A stretch of DNA of 20,706 nt from the NCBI GenBank assembly GCA_023257495.1, contig JALRCC010000196.1, forward strand, positions 1 to 20,706. Reading direction: 5' to 3'. This document shows positions 7,176 to 14,820 of this stretch, one piece after another. The stretch is from Rugosibacter sp. GTDB lineage: Bacteria; Pseudomonadota; Gammaproteobacteria; Burkholderiales; Rhodocyclaceae. The notes under the pieces were generated by a model. It had not been told where the DNA came from, did no database searches, and was given only the letters and a program-made list of their open reading frames with translations. Each line of letters begins with the position of its first letter. Position 1 is the stretch's first letter. The translations under genes and the position numbers were made by a program.

Positions 7176-8357
7176 ATGGATTTTGATCTCGTGATTATTG
7201 GTGGCGGGCTCGCCGGACTCGCCTTGGTAGCGGCTTTACGCCGCTCTTCGTTGTCTGTGGCGCTGGTTGAAAACGCCGTGCCGGCATTCTCTAGCAAGGG
7301 CTCGGCAGATTGTTCTGCTACGTGGGATAGCCGGGTATATGCCATCAGTCCAGCGAATGCGCACTTTCTGGAGCAGATCGGCATCTGGCAACACCTTGAT
7401 CACGCGCGCATGGAACCTGTGCATGCCATGCAGATTTTTGGCGATGGCAAAGGTCGGCTCGATTTTTCGGCTTATGACAGTGGCGTTGCCGAGCTGGCGT
7501 GGATTCTTGAGTCTTCGCTCATGCAGGCCGAGCTGTGGGAAATGGTCAAGCGACAAGGCAATCTCACTCTGTTTTGTCCGGCCTCAGCCCAAGCGCTGAC
7601 ATTGGATGAAACGGCAGCAAATCTCACCCTTGCCGATGGCCGCACCCTGCGGTCACGATTGATTGTTGCAGCTGATGGGGCGGATTCCTGGACGCGTAGC
7701 GCCGCAGGTATTGAGGTGGCATTCAAAAGCTACGACCAGCTGGGTGTTGTGGCCAATTTTGCGGCGGCGCTGCCGCATCGTGGCACGGCTTTTCAGTGGT
7801 TTCGCTCGGATGGCATTTTGGCTTGGCTGCCGTTGCCTGGCCAACAGCTATCGATGGTCTGGTCGACAGCGACTGCGCATGGTGAAGAATTACTCTCGCT
7901 GTCACCAAGCGCCTTGTGCGAACGAGTGGCCGCAGCGGGAGGACATACTCTGGGTGCGCTGGAACTTATCACCCCGCCGACGGCGTTTCCGCTGCGCCTG
8001 ATGCGCGCGCCGCGCACAGTGCTGCCCCGCCTGGCGTTGGTGGGCGATGCCGCGCACACCGTTCATCCGCTATCCGGGCATGGTATCAATCTGGGTTTTC
8101 AGGATGTGCAGGCATTGGCGCATGCACTGCTTGCCGCGCCGATACAGGGTGATTGTGGCGACTTTTCTCTGTTGCGCCGTTTTGAGCGCGCGCGAAAAGA
8201 AGAGGTTTTTATGCTACAAACCGCTACCGATCATTTGCAGCGCTTGTTTGCTGTTCGTCGTGGGCCGTTGGTTGGCTTACGCAATGCGGGGCTGAACCTT
8301 ACTAACCATTTGCCGGTCGTAAAGGATGCCTTGGTCCGTTATGCTTTGGCATCTTGA
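7176..8357 (+). CDS. ubiH: UbiH/UbiF/COQ6-family FAD-dependent monooxygenase (ubiquinone biosynthesis)
   Basis: This 393 aa flavoprotein is predicted to hydroxylate the ubiquinone ring. The N-terminus has the FAD-binding dinucleotide fold VIIGGGLAGLALV, with glycines at 9-11 and 14. The middle has the DGADSWTR motif (AADGADS region). GDAAHTVHPLSGHGINLG from about residue 290 is the second FAD motif of this family. I chose the ATG at 7176: it is preceded by GGGAGA and begins just before the FAD motif. An in-frame ATG at 7092 would add 28 residues unlike the family and would run over the tRNA promoter. The ring position hydroxylated (UbiH, UbiF, UbiI or UbiM type) cannot be read from sequence here. 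dsbC follows 17 bp later in the same direction. Confidence 0.9.
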   Translation: MDFDLVIIGGGLAGLALVAALRRSSLSVALVENAVPAFSSKGSADCSATWDSRVYAISPANAHFLEQIGIWQHLDHARMEPVHAMQIFGDGKGRLDFSAYDSGVAELAWILESSLMQAELWEMVKRQGNLTLFCPASAQALTLDETAANLTLADGRTLRSRLIVAADGADSWTRSAAGIEVAFKSYDQLGVVANFAAALPHRGTAFQWFRSDGILAWLPLPGQQLSMVWSTATAHGEELLSLSPSALCERVAAAGGHTLGALELITPPTAFPLRLMRAPRTVLPRLALVGDAAHTVHPLSGHGINLGFQDVQALAHALLAAPIQGDCGDFSLLRRFERARKEEVFMLQTATDHLQRLFAVRRGPLVGLRNAGLNLTNHLPVVKDALVRYALAS

Positions 8358-8374
8358 TTTTTTCTGGAGAAATA

Positions 8375-9070
8375 ATGAATAAAAAAACGATTGCTGTAAC
8401 AGCGGTAGCCACCGTATTGGCTGGTTTTTCTATGGGTACGCTAGCAGGTGAGGCTGACGTTAAAAAAGCGATCGAAGCCAATGTAGGTAAAGTTGAAAAA
8501 ATCAGCAAAGCACCCATTGCGGGCCTGTGGGAAGCGGTGGTTGATGGGCAGATTTTTTATGCCGATGACAAAGGCACTTATCTTCTGGCAGGCAATCTGA
8601 TCGAAATTAAAACAGGCAAGAATTTGACGGCAGAGCGCCAATTCAACGCATTACCGCTTGATCTGGCGGTTAAGCAGGTGCGTGGTAACGGCAAAAATAT
8701 CCTGGTCACATTTGAAGACCCTAACTGCGGTTACTGCAAAAAATTAGCGAAAGAATTGCAGTCGATCAAAAACATCACGACCTACACTTTTCTTTACCCC
8801 GTACTGGGGGAAGATTCCCTCGAAAAATCCAAAATGATCTGGTGTTCCGCCGATAAAGCCAAGGCATGGAGTGATTGGATGACCAACGCAAAGCCCCTGC
8901 CTGCCGCGCCAGCCAAGTGTGATACCGCCGGGCTTGAAAAATCAATAGCCTTGGGCCAGAAGCTGCGCATTAATGGCACACCAGCGATGTTCTTCGCAAC
9001 GGGTGAGCGCGTCGGCGGCTATATTCCGGCAACAGAAATCGAAAAGCGCTTTAATGCCAAAGGGAGCTGA
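8375..9070 (+). CDS. dsbC: Periplasmic thiol:disulfide interchange protein, DsbC type
   Basis: This 231 aa exported protein is predicted to isomerise wrong disulfides in the periplasm. A signal peptide is visible: KK near the start, a hydrophobic core, and cleavage near residue 24 (GTLA/GEAD). An N-terminal dimerisation domain follows (about 25-85). The thioredoxin-fold domain has the active site C118-G-Y-C121 in the FEDPNCGYCKK context and the cis-proline loop GTPAMFF with P203. C157 and C182 are placed like the structural disulfide of DsbC. CGYC is the DsbC-type active site, unlike the CPHC of DsbA. The start at 8375 has TGGAGA upstream; the frame opens seven codons earlier within the ubiH end. 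It is probably co-transcribed with ubiH. Confidence 0.93.
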   Translation: MNKKTIAVTAVATVLAGFSMGTLAGEADVKKAIEANVGKVEKISKAPIAGLWEAVVDGQIFYADDKGTYLLAGNLIEIKTGKNLTAERQFNALPLDLAVKQVRGNGKNILVTFEDPNCGYCKKLAKELQSIKNITTYTFLYPVLGEDSLEKSKMIWCSADKAKAWSDWMTNAKPLPAAPAKCDTAGLEKSIALGQKLRINGTPAMFFATGERVGGYIPATEIEKRFNAKGS

Positions 9071-9118
9071 TGACAATCGCGCTACGCTGTAAAAAGTAAT
9101 CACCACCAGGGGAAGGGG

Positions 9119-9153
9119 GCGCTGGTCACCCGATAAAAATCGTGACTCAGCGC
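9119..9153. terminator. Hairpin between convergent dsbC and amtB (possible terminator)
   Basis: GCGCTG/CAGCGC and GTCAC/GTGAC arms plus GAT/ATC surround an AAAA loop (9135-9138), with a 1-nt bulge and a 2-nt internal bulge. It lies 49 bp after the dsbC stop and 58 bp after the amtB stop on the other strand. Neither side has a U-run, so it may block exonucleases or act with Rho rather than be a classical intrinsic terminator. Confidence 0.45.
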
Positions 9154-9210
9154 ATACCCAGCACCGCAATCTTCACACCAGCGTTTGAGCTGCGTTTAAA
9201 AAGCGCTGCC

Positions 9211-10413
9211 TTAAAAAGAAGTTTCCCGTTCAGCGGATGCGCTGATTTTGTGGATGGTCAAGTCAGAGCCTTCAAATTCTTCTTCTGCATCAAGCCGAAT
9301 ACCGACCACTTTCTTGAGCACTCCATACACTACAAAACCACCCGCCAGCGCAATTGCACTACCCATGAGGGTACCAATGAGCTGACTGGGTAAGGCCACG
9401 CCGCCTCTACCACCCAGGGCGGTTGCACCAAAAATGCCCGCAGCGATCCCGCCCCAGGCACCACACAGCCCGTGCAGCGGCCAGACGCCCAGCACATCAT
9501 CAATCTTCCAGCGGTTCTGCGTCAGGGTGAACATCACGACAAACAGCCCACCAGCGATGCTGCCCGTGACCAGTGCCCCGACGGGATGCATTACGTCTGA
9601 CCCGGCGCAAACAGCCACCAGACCTGCCAAAGCACCGTTATGCACAAAGCCAGGGTCGTTTTTGCCAACCACTAGCGCTACCAGCGTGCCACCTACCATG
9701 GCCATCAGCGAGTTGAGCGCTACCAGGCCAGACACCTTATCCAGCGTTTGCGCGCTCATCACGTTAAAGCCAAACCAGCCGACAATCAGTATCCATGCGC
9801 CCAAGGCCAAAAATGGCACGCTGGAGGGCGGATGTGCCGCAATACTTCCGTCTTTGCCATAGCGTCCGCGCCGTGAGCCAAGCAATAACACCGCAGCTAG
9901 TGCTGCCCAACCACCCACGGCATGCACTACGACCGAACCGGCAAAATCATGAAATTCTGCGCCAAACTGCTGAGCCAGCCAGGCTTGAATCCCGAATGCA
10001 TGGTTCCAGGCAATGCCTTCAAACAGCGGATACACAAAACCCACCAGGCAAAATGTCGCGGCAAGCTGCGGTTTGAATTTGGCACGCTCGGCAATACCAC
10101 CGGAGATGATCGCCGGGATCGCCGCCGCAAAAGTCAGCAGAAAGAAAAATCGTGTGAGCTCAAAGCCGCTGCTTTGCGCCAGCACTTCGGCATTACTAAA
10201 AAAATGAACGCCATAGGCGATGCCATAACCGATAAAAAAATAAGCCAGGGTCGAAATTGAAAAATCCGCCAGAATTTTAACCAGCGCGTTGATCTGATTC
10301 TTTTTGCGTACAGTGCCCAGTTCTAAAAAAGCGAAGCCGGCATGCATCGCCAAAATCATGATAGCGCCCAGCAAAATAAACAAAACGTCAGCAGAGGTTT
10401 TCAATGGTTCCAT
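9211..10413 (-). CDS. amtB: Ammonium transporter, Amt/MEP/Rh family
   Basis: This 400 aa inner-membrane protein, predicted to have 11 transmembrane helices, conducts ammonium/ammonia. Family hallmarks are seen: D156 in HDFAGSVVVH, and the twin pore histidines H164 and H314 (WPLHGLCGAWGG). These correspond to D160, H168 and H318 of E. coli AmtB. The start at 10413 has AAAGGA upstream with about 8 nt spacing and begins directly at the first helix without a signal peptide. Most amtB genes follow glnK (PII); no glnK lies on either side here, so control would be by a PII protein encoded elsewhere. The C-terminal tail is short and acidic (DAEEEFEGSDLTIHK), unlike the usual PII-contact tail. The function is well supported. 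Confidence 0.95.
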   Translation of the reverse strand: MEPLKTSADVLFILLGAIMILAMHAGFAFLELGTVRKKNQINALVKILADFSISTLAYFFIGYGIAYGVHFFSNAEVLAQSSGFELTRFFFLLTFAAAIPAIISGGIAERAKFKPQLAATFCLVGFVYPLFEGIAWNHAFGIQAWLAQQFGAEFHDFAGSVVVHAVGGWAALAAVLLLGSRRGRYGKDGSIAAHPPSSVPFLALGAWILIVGWFGFNVMSAQTLDKVSGLVALNSLMAMVGGTLVALVVGKNDPGFVHNGALAGLVAVCAGSDVMHPVGALVTGSIAGGLFVVMFTLTQNRWKIDDVLGVWPLHGLCGAWGGIAAGIFGATALGGRGGVALPSQLIGTLMGSAIALAGGFVVYGVLKKVVGIRLDAEEEFEGSDLTIHKISASAERETSF

Positions 10414-10537
10414 ACGGGAAGTCCTTTCATCAATGCACTAAAGTAAGGCAAAAAATGAAAATATGAAGCAAATAGCGTTCCCGTTAAAAAGTTATTATTT
10501 ATCAGTAAGTTAATAAAATAAACTTGGTATTTGCGCT

Positions 10538-10577
10538 CCAAAATAGGGCTTATTGAAATAGATAAGCACTATTTTGG
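10538..10577. repeat. Long inverted repeat upstream of amtB
   Basis: CCAAAATAG (10538-10546) pairs with CTATTTTGG (10569-10577), and GCTTAT (10548-10553) pairs with ATAAGC (10562-10567). A single mismatch separates them, and the loop is 8 nt. It lies in the 217 bp between mltA and amtB. No U-run follows. It could terminate mltA transcripts or be a regulatory palindrome in the amtB leader. Confidence 0.55.
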
Positions 10578-10614
10578 TGAAAATCGGCGTTGGTAATACG
10601 GTGCAAATTAGGCT

Positions 10615-10630
10615 GCCAATAAAAATTGGC
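10615..10630. terminator. Small hairpin directly after the mltA stop
   Basis: GCCAAT and ATTGGC form a perfect 6-bp stem around a 4-nt loop, touching the mltA stop codon on the minus strand. The sequence after it is not U-rich, so it would be a weak terminator or an mRNA 3'-end stabiliser. Confidence 0.35.
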
Positions 10631-11863
10631 TCACTTTGGTGCATCGTTAGGAGCAAAGCCTTTGGGCATAAGCACCCACAGGCGTCCTGTCTGACGCATT
10701 TTTCCGGCAACGTTACCCGCATCCGTGCCGCTACCCCAATAATAATCACCACGCACAGCCCCACGAATGGCTCCGCCCGTATCCTGCGCCAGCATCAGCC
10801 GGGCGAGTGACTGATCACTATTGGGTCGGGTTGTCACCAGCCAGACAGGGGCCCCCAAGGGGATATACCGGGGGTCAACCGCCAGGGAGCGTTCCGGCGT
10901 CAATGGAATACCCATGGCACCGAGCGGACCCTTGCCGGTCAAGGGGAGTTCACGAAAAAACACCATGCTGGGATTTTGGTTGAGCAGTTCATTCAAACGC
11001 TGCGGGTTCAGCCTCGCCCACTCTTTGATGCCTTGCATCGACGCCTGCTCTATCGTGATCTCGCCCTGATCAATCAACCAACGCCCGATCGATCGGTAAG
11101 GATGTCCATTTTGATCGGCATAACCCAGGCGGATGCGACTGCCATCACTCAATGCCACCTGGCCCGATCCCTGTACTTGCATGAAAAACAAATCGATCGC
11201 ATTTGATACCCAGGCAACCACCTTTTGTGAGTGCTTGCTTTTCTGTTGATCCCAGTCTGCTCTGGCATAATAGGGAACAATTTTTTTACCCTCGAGTCGC
11301 CCGCGCAAGCGCAGATTTTTAAGCTCGGGGTAAAGCTCGGACAAATCTACCGTAATCAAATCGTCTGGCGGGCCATATACCGGATAAGGATTCTGCCTTG
11401 AAGGCTTGCGACTGCCCTGCAGCACCGGCTCGTAGTAGCCGGTGATCATTCCCGTCAGTGAACCATCTGCATTCACCATCATCCAGGGCTGAAACTGGGT
11501 TGTGAACCAGGCACGCAAAGCATCGGGGGTTTGCGTGCCTACCTTGCCCGCCGCAGCACACACAGGTTGCCATAACACTTGCTTGGCCAACACGCGGCAA
11601 CTATCAACAAGCGCCGCCAGCGCTGGGGCAGGGTCATCTGTTTCCCAACCGGTTAAATCATCCCATTGTGCGGCTTGCATCGATGGCGCAGGAGGTTTGG
11701 GCACCGCAGAGGGCAGGGAAGCCTCGCTCGGCGGGTTCGTCGCACAGGCGGGCGTTGCCACGCACCACTGTGGTGCATTCACTGGAGGAGCCGTAGTCGT
11801 TGTGCAGTTAGTGAGTGCAAACGCCAGGCCGGTGATGGACAGGGAGATCAGAAGTCGTTTCAT
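10631..11863 (-). CDS. mltA: Membrane-bound lytic murein transglycosylase A (lipoprotein)
   Basis: This 410 aa enzyme cleaves peptidoglycan glycan strands, forming 1,6-anhydromuramic ends, and is expected at the inner face of the outer membrane. The N-terminus is a lipoprotein signal with the lipobox LTNC (C20); the Asn before Cys is a little unusual. A Thr/Pro/Ala-rich linker follows (about 21-55). The MltA domain includes QVQGSGQVALSDGSRIRLGY and a barwin-like 3D domain near the C-terminus. There, AQDTGGAIRG (D361) and VRGDYYWGSG (D373) supply the paired aspartates, one being catalytic. I chose the ATG at 11863 because the lipobox follows at the right distance. An in-frame upstream extension of 68 codons would bury it and overlap the divergent ATPase gene. 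No strong Shine-Dalgarno is visible. Confidence 0.94.
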   Translation of the reverse strand: MKRLLISLSITGLAFALTNCTTTTAPPVNAPQWCVATPACATNPPSEASLPSAVPKPPAPSMQAAQWDDLTGWETDDPAPALAALVDSCRVLAKQVLWQPVCAAAGKVGTQTPDALRAWFTTQFQPWMMVNADGSLTGMITGYYEPVLQGSRKPSRQNPYPVYGPPDDLITVDLSELYPELKNLRLRGRLEGKKIVPYYARADWDQQKSKHSQKVVAWVSNAIDLFFMQVQGSGQVALSDGSRIRLGYADQNGHPYRSIGRWLIDQGEITIEQASMQGIKEWARLNPQRLNELLNQNPSMVFFRELPLTGKGPLGAMGIPLTPERSLAVDPRYIPLGAPVWLVTTRPNSDQSLARLMLAQDTGGAIRGAVRGDYYWGSGTDAGNVAGKMRQTGRLWVLMPKGFAPNDAPK

Positions 11864-11905
11864 GAATCTGCTAAAGTTCGTCGCGTTAAAACCCAGAGTG
11901 TACCG

Positions 11906-12787
11906 ATGACTGACTTTTCCCGCTTTCTTCTGCGCGCCGAAACACTGATTGATCGTCTTGAAGCCATCTTGCCGCCCGCCTTGCCGGTGACCGACTGGTC
12001 GGCCTGTGCTTTTCGCTGGCGCACCCGCAACGGACGCGGCTGGCTCGAAGGCGTGCGTCATCCGCACGCGATTCGCCTGGCCGATTTACAGGGTGTTGAA
12101 GCACAGAAAAAACGCATCGAACAAAACACGCGGCAATTTGTACAAGGCAAAAGCGCCAACAATGTGCTGCTCACCGGGGCGCGGGGTACGGGCAAAAGCT
12201 CGCTCGTCAAGGCCTTGCTAAACCAGTTTTCTCACCGCAAATTGCGCTTGATTGAAGTCGATAAGGATGATCTGGTTTATTTACCTGACATTGTGGATCT
12301 GGTTTTTGAGCGCCGCGAAAAATTCATTATTTTCTGCGATGATTTATCGTTCGAAGCCAATGAGCCGGGTTACAAAGCAATGAAAAGCCTGCTGGATGGC
12401 TCCATCACTGGCATGCCGGAAAACCTGCTGGTCTATGCCACCTCCAACCGGCGCCATCTCATGCCGGAAAAAATGGCTGAAAATCTTGAAGCAACCTACA
12501 CCGAAGATGGTGACGTACACCCCGGCGAAACGACGGAAGAAAAAATCTCGCTGTCCGAGCGTTTTGGTTTATGGCTATCTTTTTACGCCTTTACGCAAGA
12601 TGAATATCTTGCCGTTTGCGCCCATTGGCTCACCGTTTTTGGCTACCCCACCGACGTGCTGATGCCAGACAATCCCATCCGCAGCGAAGCCTTGCAATGG
12701 ACGCAGATGCGCGGCTCACGCAGTGGTCGCGTAGCCTGGCAATTTGCCCGGGATTACGCCGGTCGGCATAGCCCCGCAAAAAAATGA
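11906..12787 (+). CDS. AAA-type ATP-binding protein, DUF815 family
   Basis: This 293 aa soluble ATPase is of unknown physiological role. Walker A is GARGTGKSS (91-99), Walker B is FIIFCDDLSF with D145-D146, and a sensor-like YATSNRRH follows at 177-184. The length and the N-terminal helical region (about 1-60) fit DUF815. I chose the ATG at 11906; longer upstream in-frame extension would run through the divergent mltA start. Only 42 bp separate it from mltA, so the two promoters must overlap or lie inside the neighbouring coding region. Its TGA overlaps the ATG of the Nudix fusion gene by 4 bp, so the two are translationally coupled. This pairing is common in betaproteobacteria. The substrate is unknown. 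Confidence 0.9.
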   Translation: MTDFSRFLLRAETLIDRLEAILPPALPVTDWSACAFRWRTRNGRGWLEGVRHPHAIRLADLQGVEAQKKRIEQNTRQFVQGKSANNVLLTGARGTGKSSLVKALLNQFSHRKLRLIEVDKDDLVYLPDIVDLVFERREKFIIFCDDLSFEANEPGYKAMKSLLDGSITGMPENLLVYATSNRRHLMPEKMAENLEATYTEDGDVHPGETTEEKISLSERFGLWLSFYAFTQDEYLAVCAHWLTVFGYPTDVLMPDNPIRSEALQWTQMRGSRSGRVAWQFARDYAGRHSPAKK

Positions 12788-13725
12788 AAGTAACACATGT
12801 CGCCGCCGCCGTTATTGAACGCGCGGATGGTCAATTTTTGCTGGGCCAACGCGCCGCCGATACGTTTTATCCCGGCTATTGGGAGTTCCCCGGCGGCAAA
12901 GTCGAACCTGGCGAAACCGCTCGTGACGCCTTGGTGAGAGAGCTGCATGAAGAACTCAACATCACCGTTCTACGTGCCGATCCGTGGTTACATCGCGAGC
13001 ACATTTATGAGCATGCGCACGTGCATCTTCATTTTTTTCGGGTACGCGCATGGCAAGGTGAAATCAGCAATCATGTGCATAGCGCTCTCGCATGGCAAAC
13101 GCCCGGTGCGCCAAGCATTCAGCCCATGTTACCTGCCAACGCACCGGTTCTGGCTGCGCTGGCCTTGCCGGATTTTTACGCTATCACCCATGCTGCTGAA
13201 ATAGGCGTGTCCGTGCAACTCGAAGCGCTTGATCTCGCCTTGCAACATGGGCTCAAGCTGGTGCAATTGCGCGAGCCAACGCTTAGCGCTCAACAGCGTG
13301 AAATGTTTGTCCATGCCGCAGTCAAGCGCTGTCACAACGCGGGCGCTCGCGTGCTGATCAACCGCGATACCAAACTCGCTTTAGCTGCCGGAGCTGATGG
13401 CGTCCACTTGACCTCCGCACAACTGGCCACTTGCTCAACACGCCCTGAATTTCCGCTGGTGGCTGCATCATGCCATTCCCCCGCCGAGTTATTACATGCA
13501 GCACACATTGGTTGTGATTTTGTGGTGTATGGGCCAGTACATGAAACCACAACGCACCCCGGACGAGCCAGCCTGGGTTGGGCGGCGTTCGCAGCAGAAA
13601 TCAACGCCTCATTTACCGTGCCACCAGCGCCGACTTTTGCCTTGGGCGGATTGTCCCTGAACGATCTTGACACCGCCCGGGCCTGCGGAGCACACGGCAT
13701 CGCGGCCATTCGCGCCGCCTGGTAA
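12784..13725 (+). CDS. Nudix hydrolase (MutT-like) fused to a TenI/ThiE-like domain
   Basis: This is a 313 aa two-domain protein. The N-terminal Nudix domain (about 1-125) has the box GKVEPGETARDALVRELHEE within residues 38-60, ending LNI where Gly is usual. It probably hydrolyses oxidised nucleotides such as 8-oxo-dGTP, as MutT does. The C-terminal (beta/alpha)8 domain (about 128-313) resembles thiamine-phosphate synthase but lacks several of its expected metal and pyrophosphate ligands: QLREP at 161-165 instead of QLREK, INRD at 192-195 instead of IND, and SAQL where QED is typical. SCHS with H231 resembles the TenI tautomerase signature, so a TenI-like role is more likely. The fusion is known in several proteobacteria. 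It overlaps the DUF815 gene by 4 bp. Confidence 0.9.
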   Translation: MKVTHVAAAVIERADGQFLLGQRAADTFYPGYWEFPGGKVEPGETARDALVRELHEELNITVLRADPWLHREHIYEHAHVHLHFFRVRAWQGEISNHVHSALAWQTPGAPSIQPMLPANAPVLAALALPDFYAITHAAEIGVSVQLEALDLALQHGLKLVQLREPTLSAQQREMFVHAAVKRCHNAGARVLINRDTKLALAAGADGVHLTSAQLATCSTRPEFPLVAASCHSPAELLHAAHIGCDFVVYGPVHETTTHPGRASLGWAAFAAEINASFTVPPAPTFALGGLSLNDLDTARACGAHGIAAIRAAW

Positions 13726-13787
13726 AGACGGGACATCGGACGTCACATCGAACAACGCTTAGCTTAGGTAAGTACAGCTTTGCGCAG

Positions 13788-13994
13788 CTATTCTGATTCG
13801 TCGCTCAACGGCGCTTCTTCGCTGGCAGTCACGCGATAGACTTCACTTTCCCAAGCGCCTAAATCATCAGTCTTGCACCGCGCAGAACAAAATGGCCGAA
13901 AGCGACTAGCTTCCACCCATTCGACCGGTGCCTTGCAACGTGGACACGCTACGATACGTGGCCGCTTGGATGAATTTGGGTGACTAGACGCCAT
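13788..13994 (-). CDS. yacG: Zinc-binding protein YacG (DNA gyrase inhibitor)
   Basis: This 68 aa protein has the YacG zinc-finger: C17-P-R-C20 and C36-S-A-R-C40, with the spacing known for the family. The C-terminal tail is acidic. In E. coli YacG binds GyrB and inhibits gyrase. It is the last gene of the coaE-zapD-yacG run, 16 bp after zapD, the conserved order in beta- and gammaproteobacteria. The start is ATG at 13994 with only a weak GGGCG upstream. It converges on the Nudix fusion gene; the 62 bp between them holds no clear terminator. Confidence 0.93.
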   Translation of the reverse strand: MASSHPNSSKRPRIVACPRCKAPVEWVEASRFRPFCSARCKTDDLGAWESEVYRVTASEEAPLSDESE

Positions 13995-14010
13995 AGTTAC
14001 AGCGCCCTAT

Positions 14011-14766
14011 TTACAGATTACAAAGCGTCATTCCAAACTCGACATCGGTCTCCACTTGGCGCGGCCTCTGTGTCATGTCCGGGCGCAAAAACCTTACATT
14101 AATGGCGAGCTTGCCGGCCGATATTTCGGGTATCACATGGCTGTCTGTTCTGATCTGCAAGCGAACCAGCTGGTAATTACGTCCACCGAGCATGACTTGA
14201 TAAGCGCCTCTTTGCGCCACCAGTTGATCAGAACGACCGGATGCGCGCAACAAGCGCAGCACAATCGTCAGCGCTTCCCGTATAGGCAGCATGGGCATCA
14301 ACCAGGCCTCGATGTCTTTTTGTCGGGATGCCACATCGCGGTTTAACCAGTAGTGATAGCCCGGCAGATCGAACTCACACACACCACCCGGAATGGCGGC
14401 TCGGTTTTTAATGCCCATCAACCAATCATTTTCACGCAGATAATGGCCAATTTTTCCTTGTACCGCAAGCAGTTGCGCACTTGCCTGCTCAATTTCATAG
14501 AGTGCGCCCGAGAGTGCATCTTCAGAAATGTCGGGATTGTTGCGGAAAGACAGCAAAATCTGCCGCTGGCGTTCCAACTCTTGAACAAGATCAAATTTCA
14601 AATCGGCGCGACCAGCCACTTCAAGGATTTCGAACAACAGCACCAACGCCACATGATGTTCGGCCGGCCCTTTGGCAGAAGCGAAATGCATGATTTTTTC
14701 AAACAAATCTTCGAGCCGCAACAAAGTGCGCACACGCTCGCTAAGAGGATATTCGTAAGTAATCAC
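14011..14766 (-). CDS. zapD: Cell division protein ZapD (FtsZ-bundling factor)
   Basis: This 251 aa cytoplasmic protein matches ZapD (YacF, DUF1342). It crosslinks FtsZ protofilaments at the division ring. The N-terminus TYEYPLSERVRTLLRLEDLF (3-22) is the hallmark start of the family; an alpha-helical region and a C-terminal beta domain (about 120-251, containing PGYHYWLNRD) follow. The start is GTG at 14766, since no in-frame ATG precedes it and family members begin at this point. No Shine-Dalgarno is visible. A bulged inverted repeat (AGGG..CCCT, 14778-14804) lies in the 54 bp leader after coaE. The length is normal for the family. Confidence 0.93.
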   Translation of the reverse strand: MITYEYPLSERVRTLLRLEDLFEKIMHFASAKGPAEHHVALVLLFEILEVAGRADLKFDLVQELERQRQILLSFRNNPDISEDALSGALYEIEQASAQLLAVQGKIGHYLRENDWLMGIKNRAAIPGGVCEFDLPGYHYWLNRDVASRQKDIEAWLMPMLPIREALTIVLRLLRASGRSDQLVAQRGAYQVMLGGRNYQLVRLQIRTDSHVIPEISAGKLAINVRFLRPDMTQRPRQVETDVEFGMTLCNL

Positions 14767-14820
14767 ACACGGGCCAAGGGAACAAAATGAATTGCATTGT
14801 CCCTGAAATTTAACTAAATC

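Noticed and set aside
10602..10620. Sigma-54-like promoter upstream of amtB (TTGGCA...TTTGCA on the minus strand)
   Set aside because: The GG and GC elements are 11 nt apart, not the required 10, and the nearest NtrC-like half-site is too close. Sigma-54 spacing is strict.
11864..12067. N-terminal extension of mltA by 68 codons
   Set aside because: It would place the lipoprotein signal inside the protein and overlap the divergent ATPase gene.
13726..13787. Possible terminator between the Nudix fusion gene and yacG
   Set aside because: Only short imperfect repeats are present, with no stable stem followed by a U-run.
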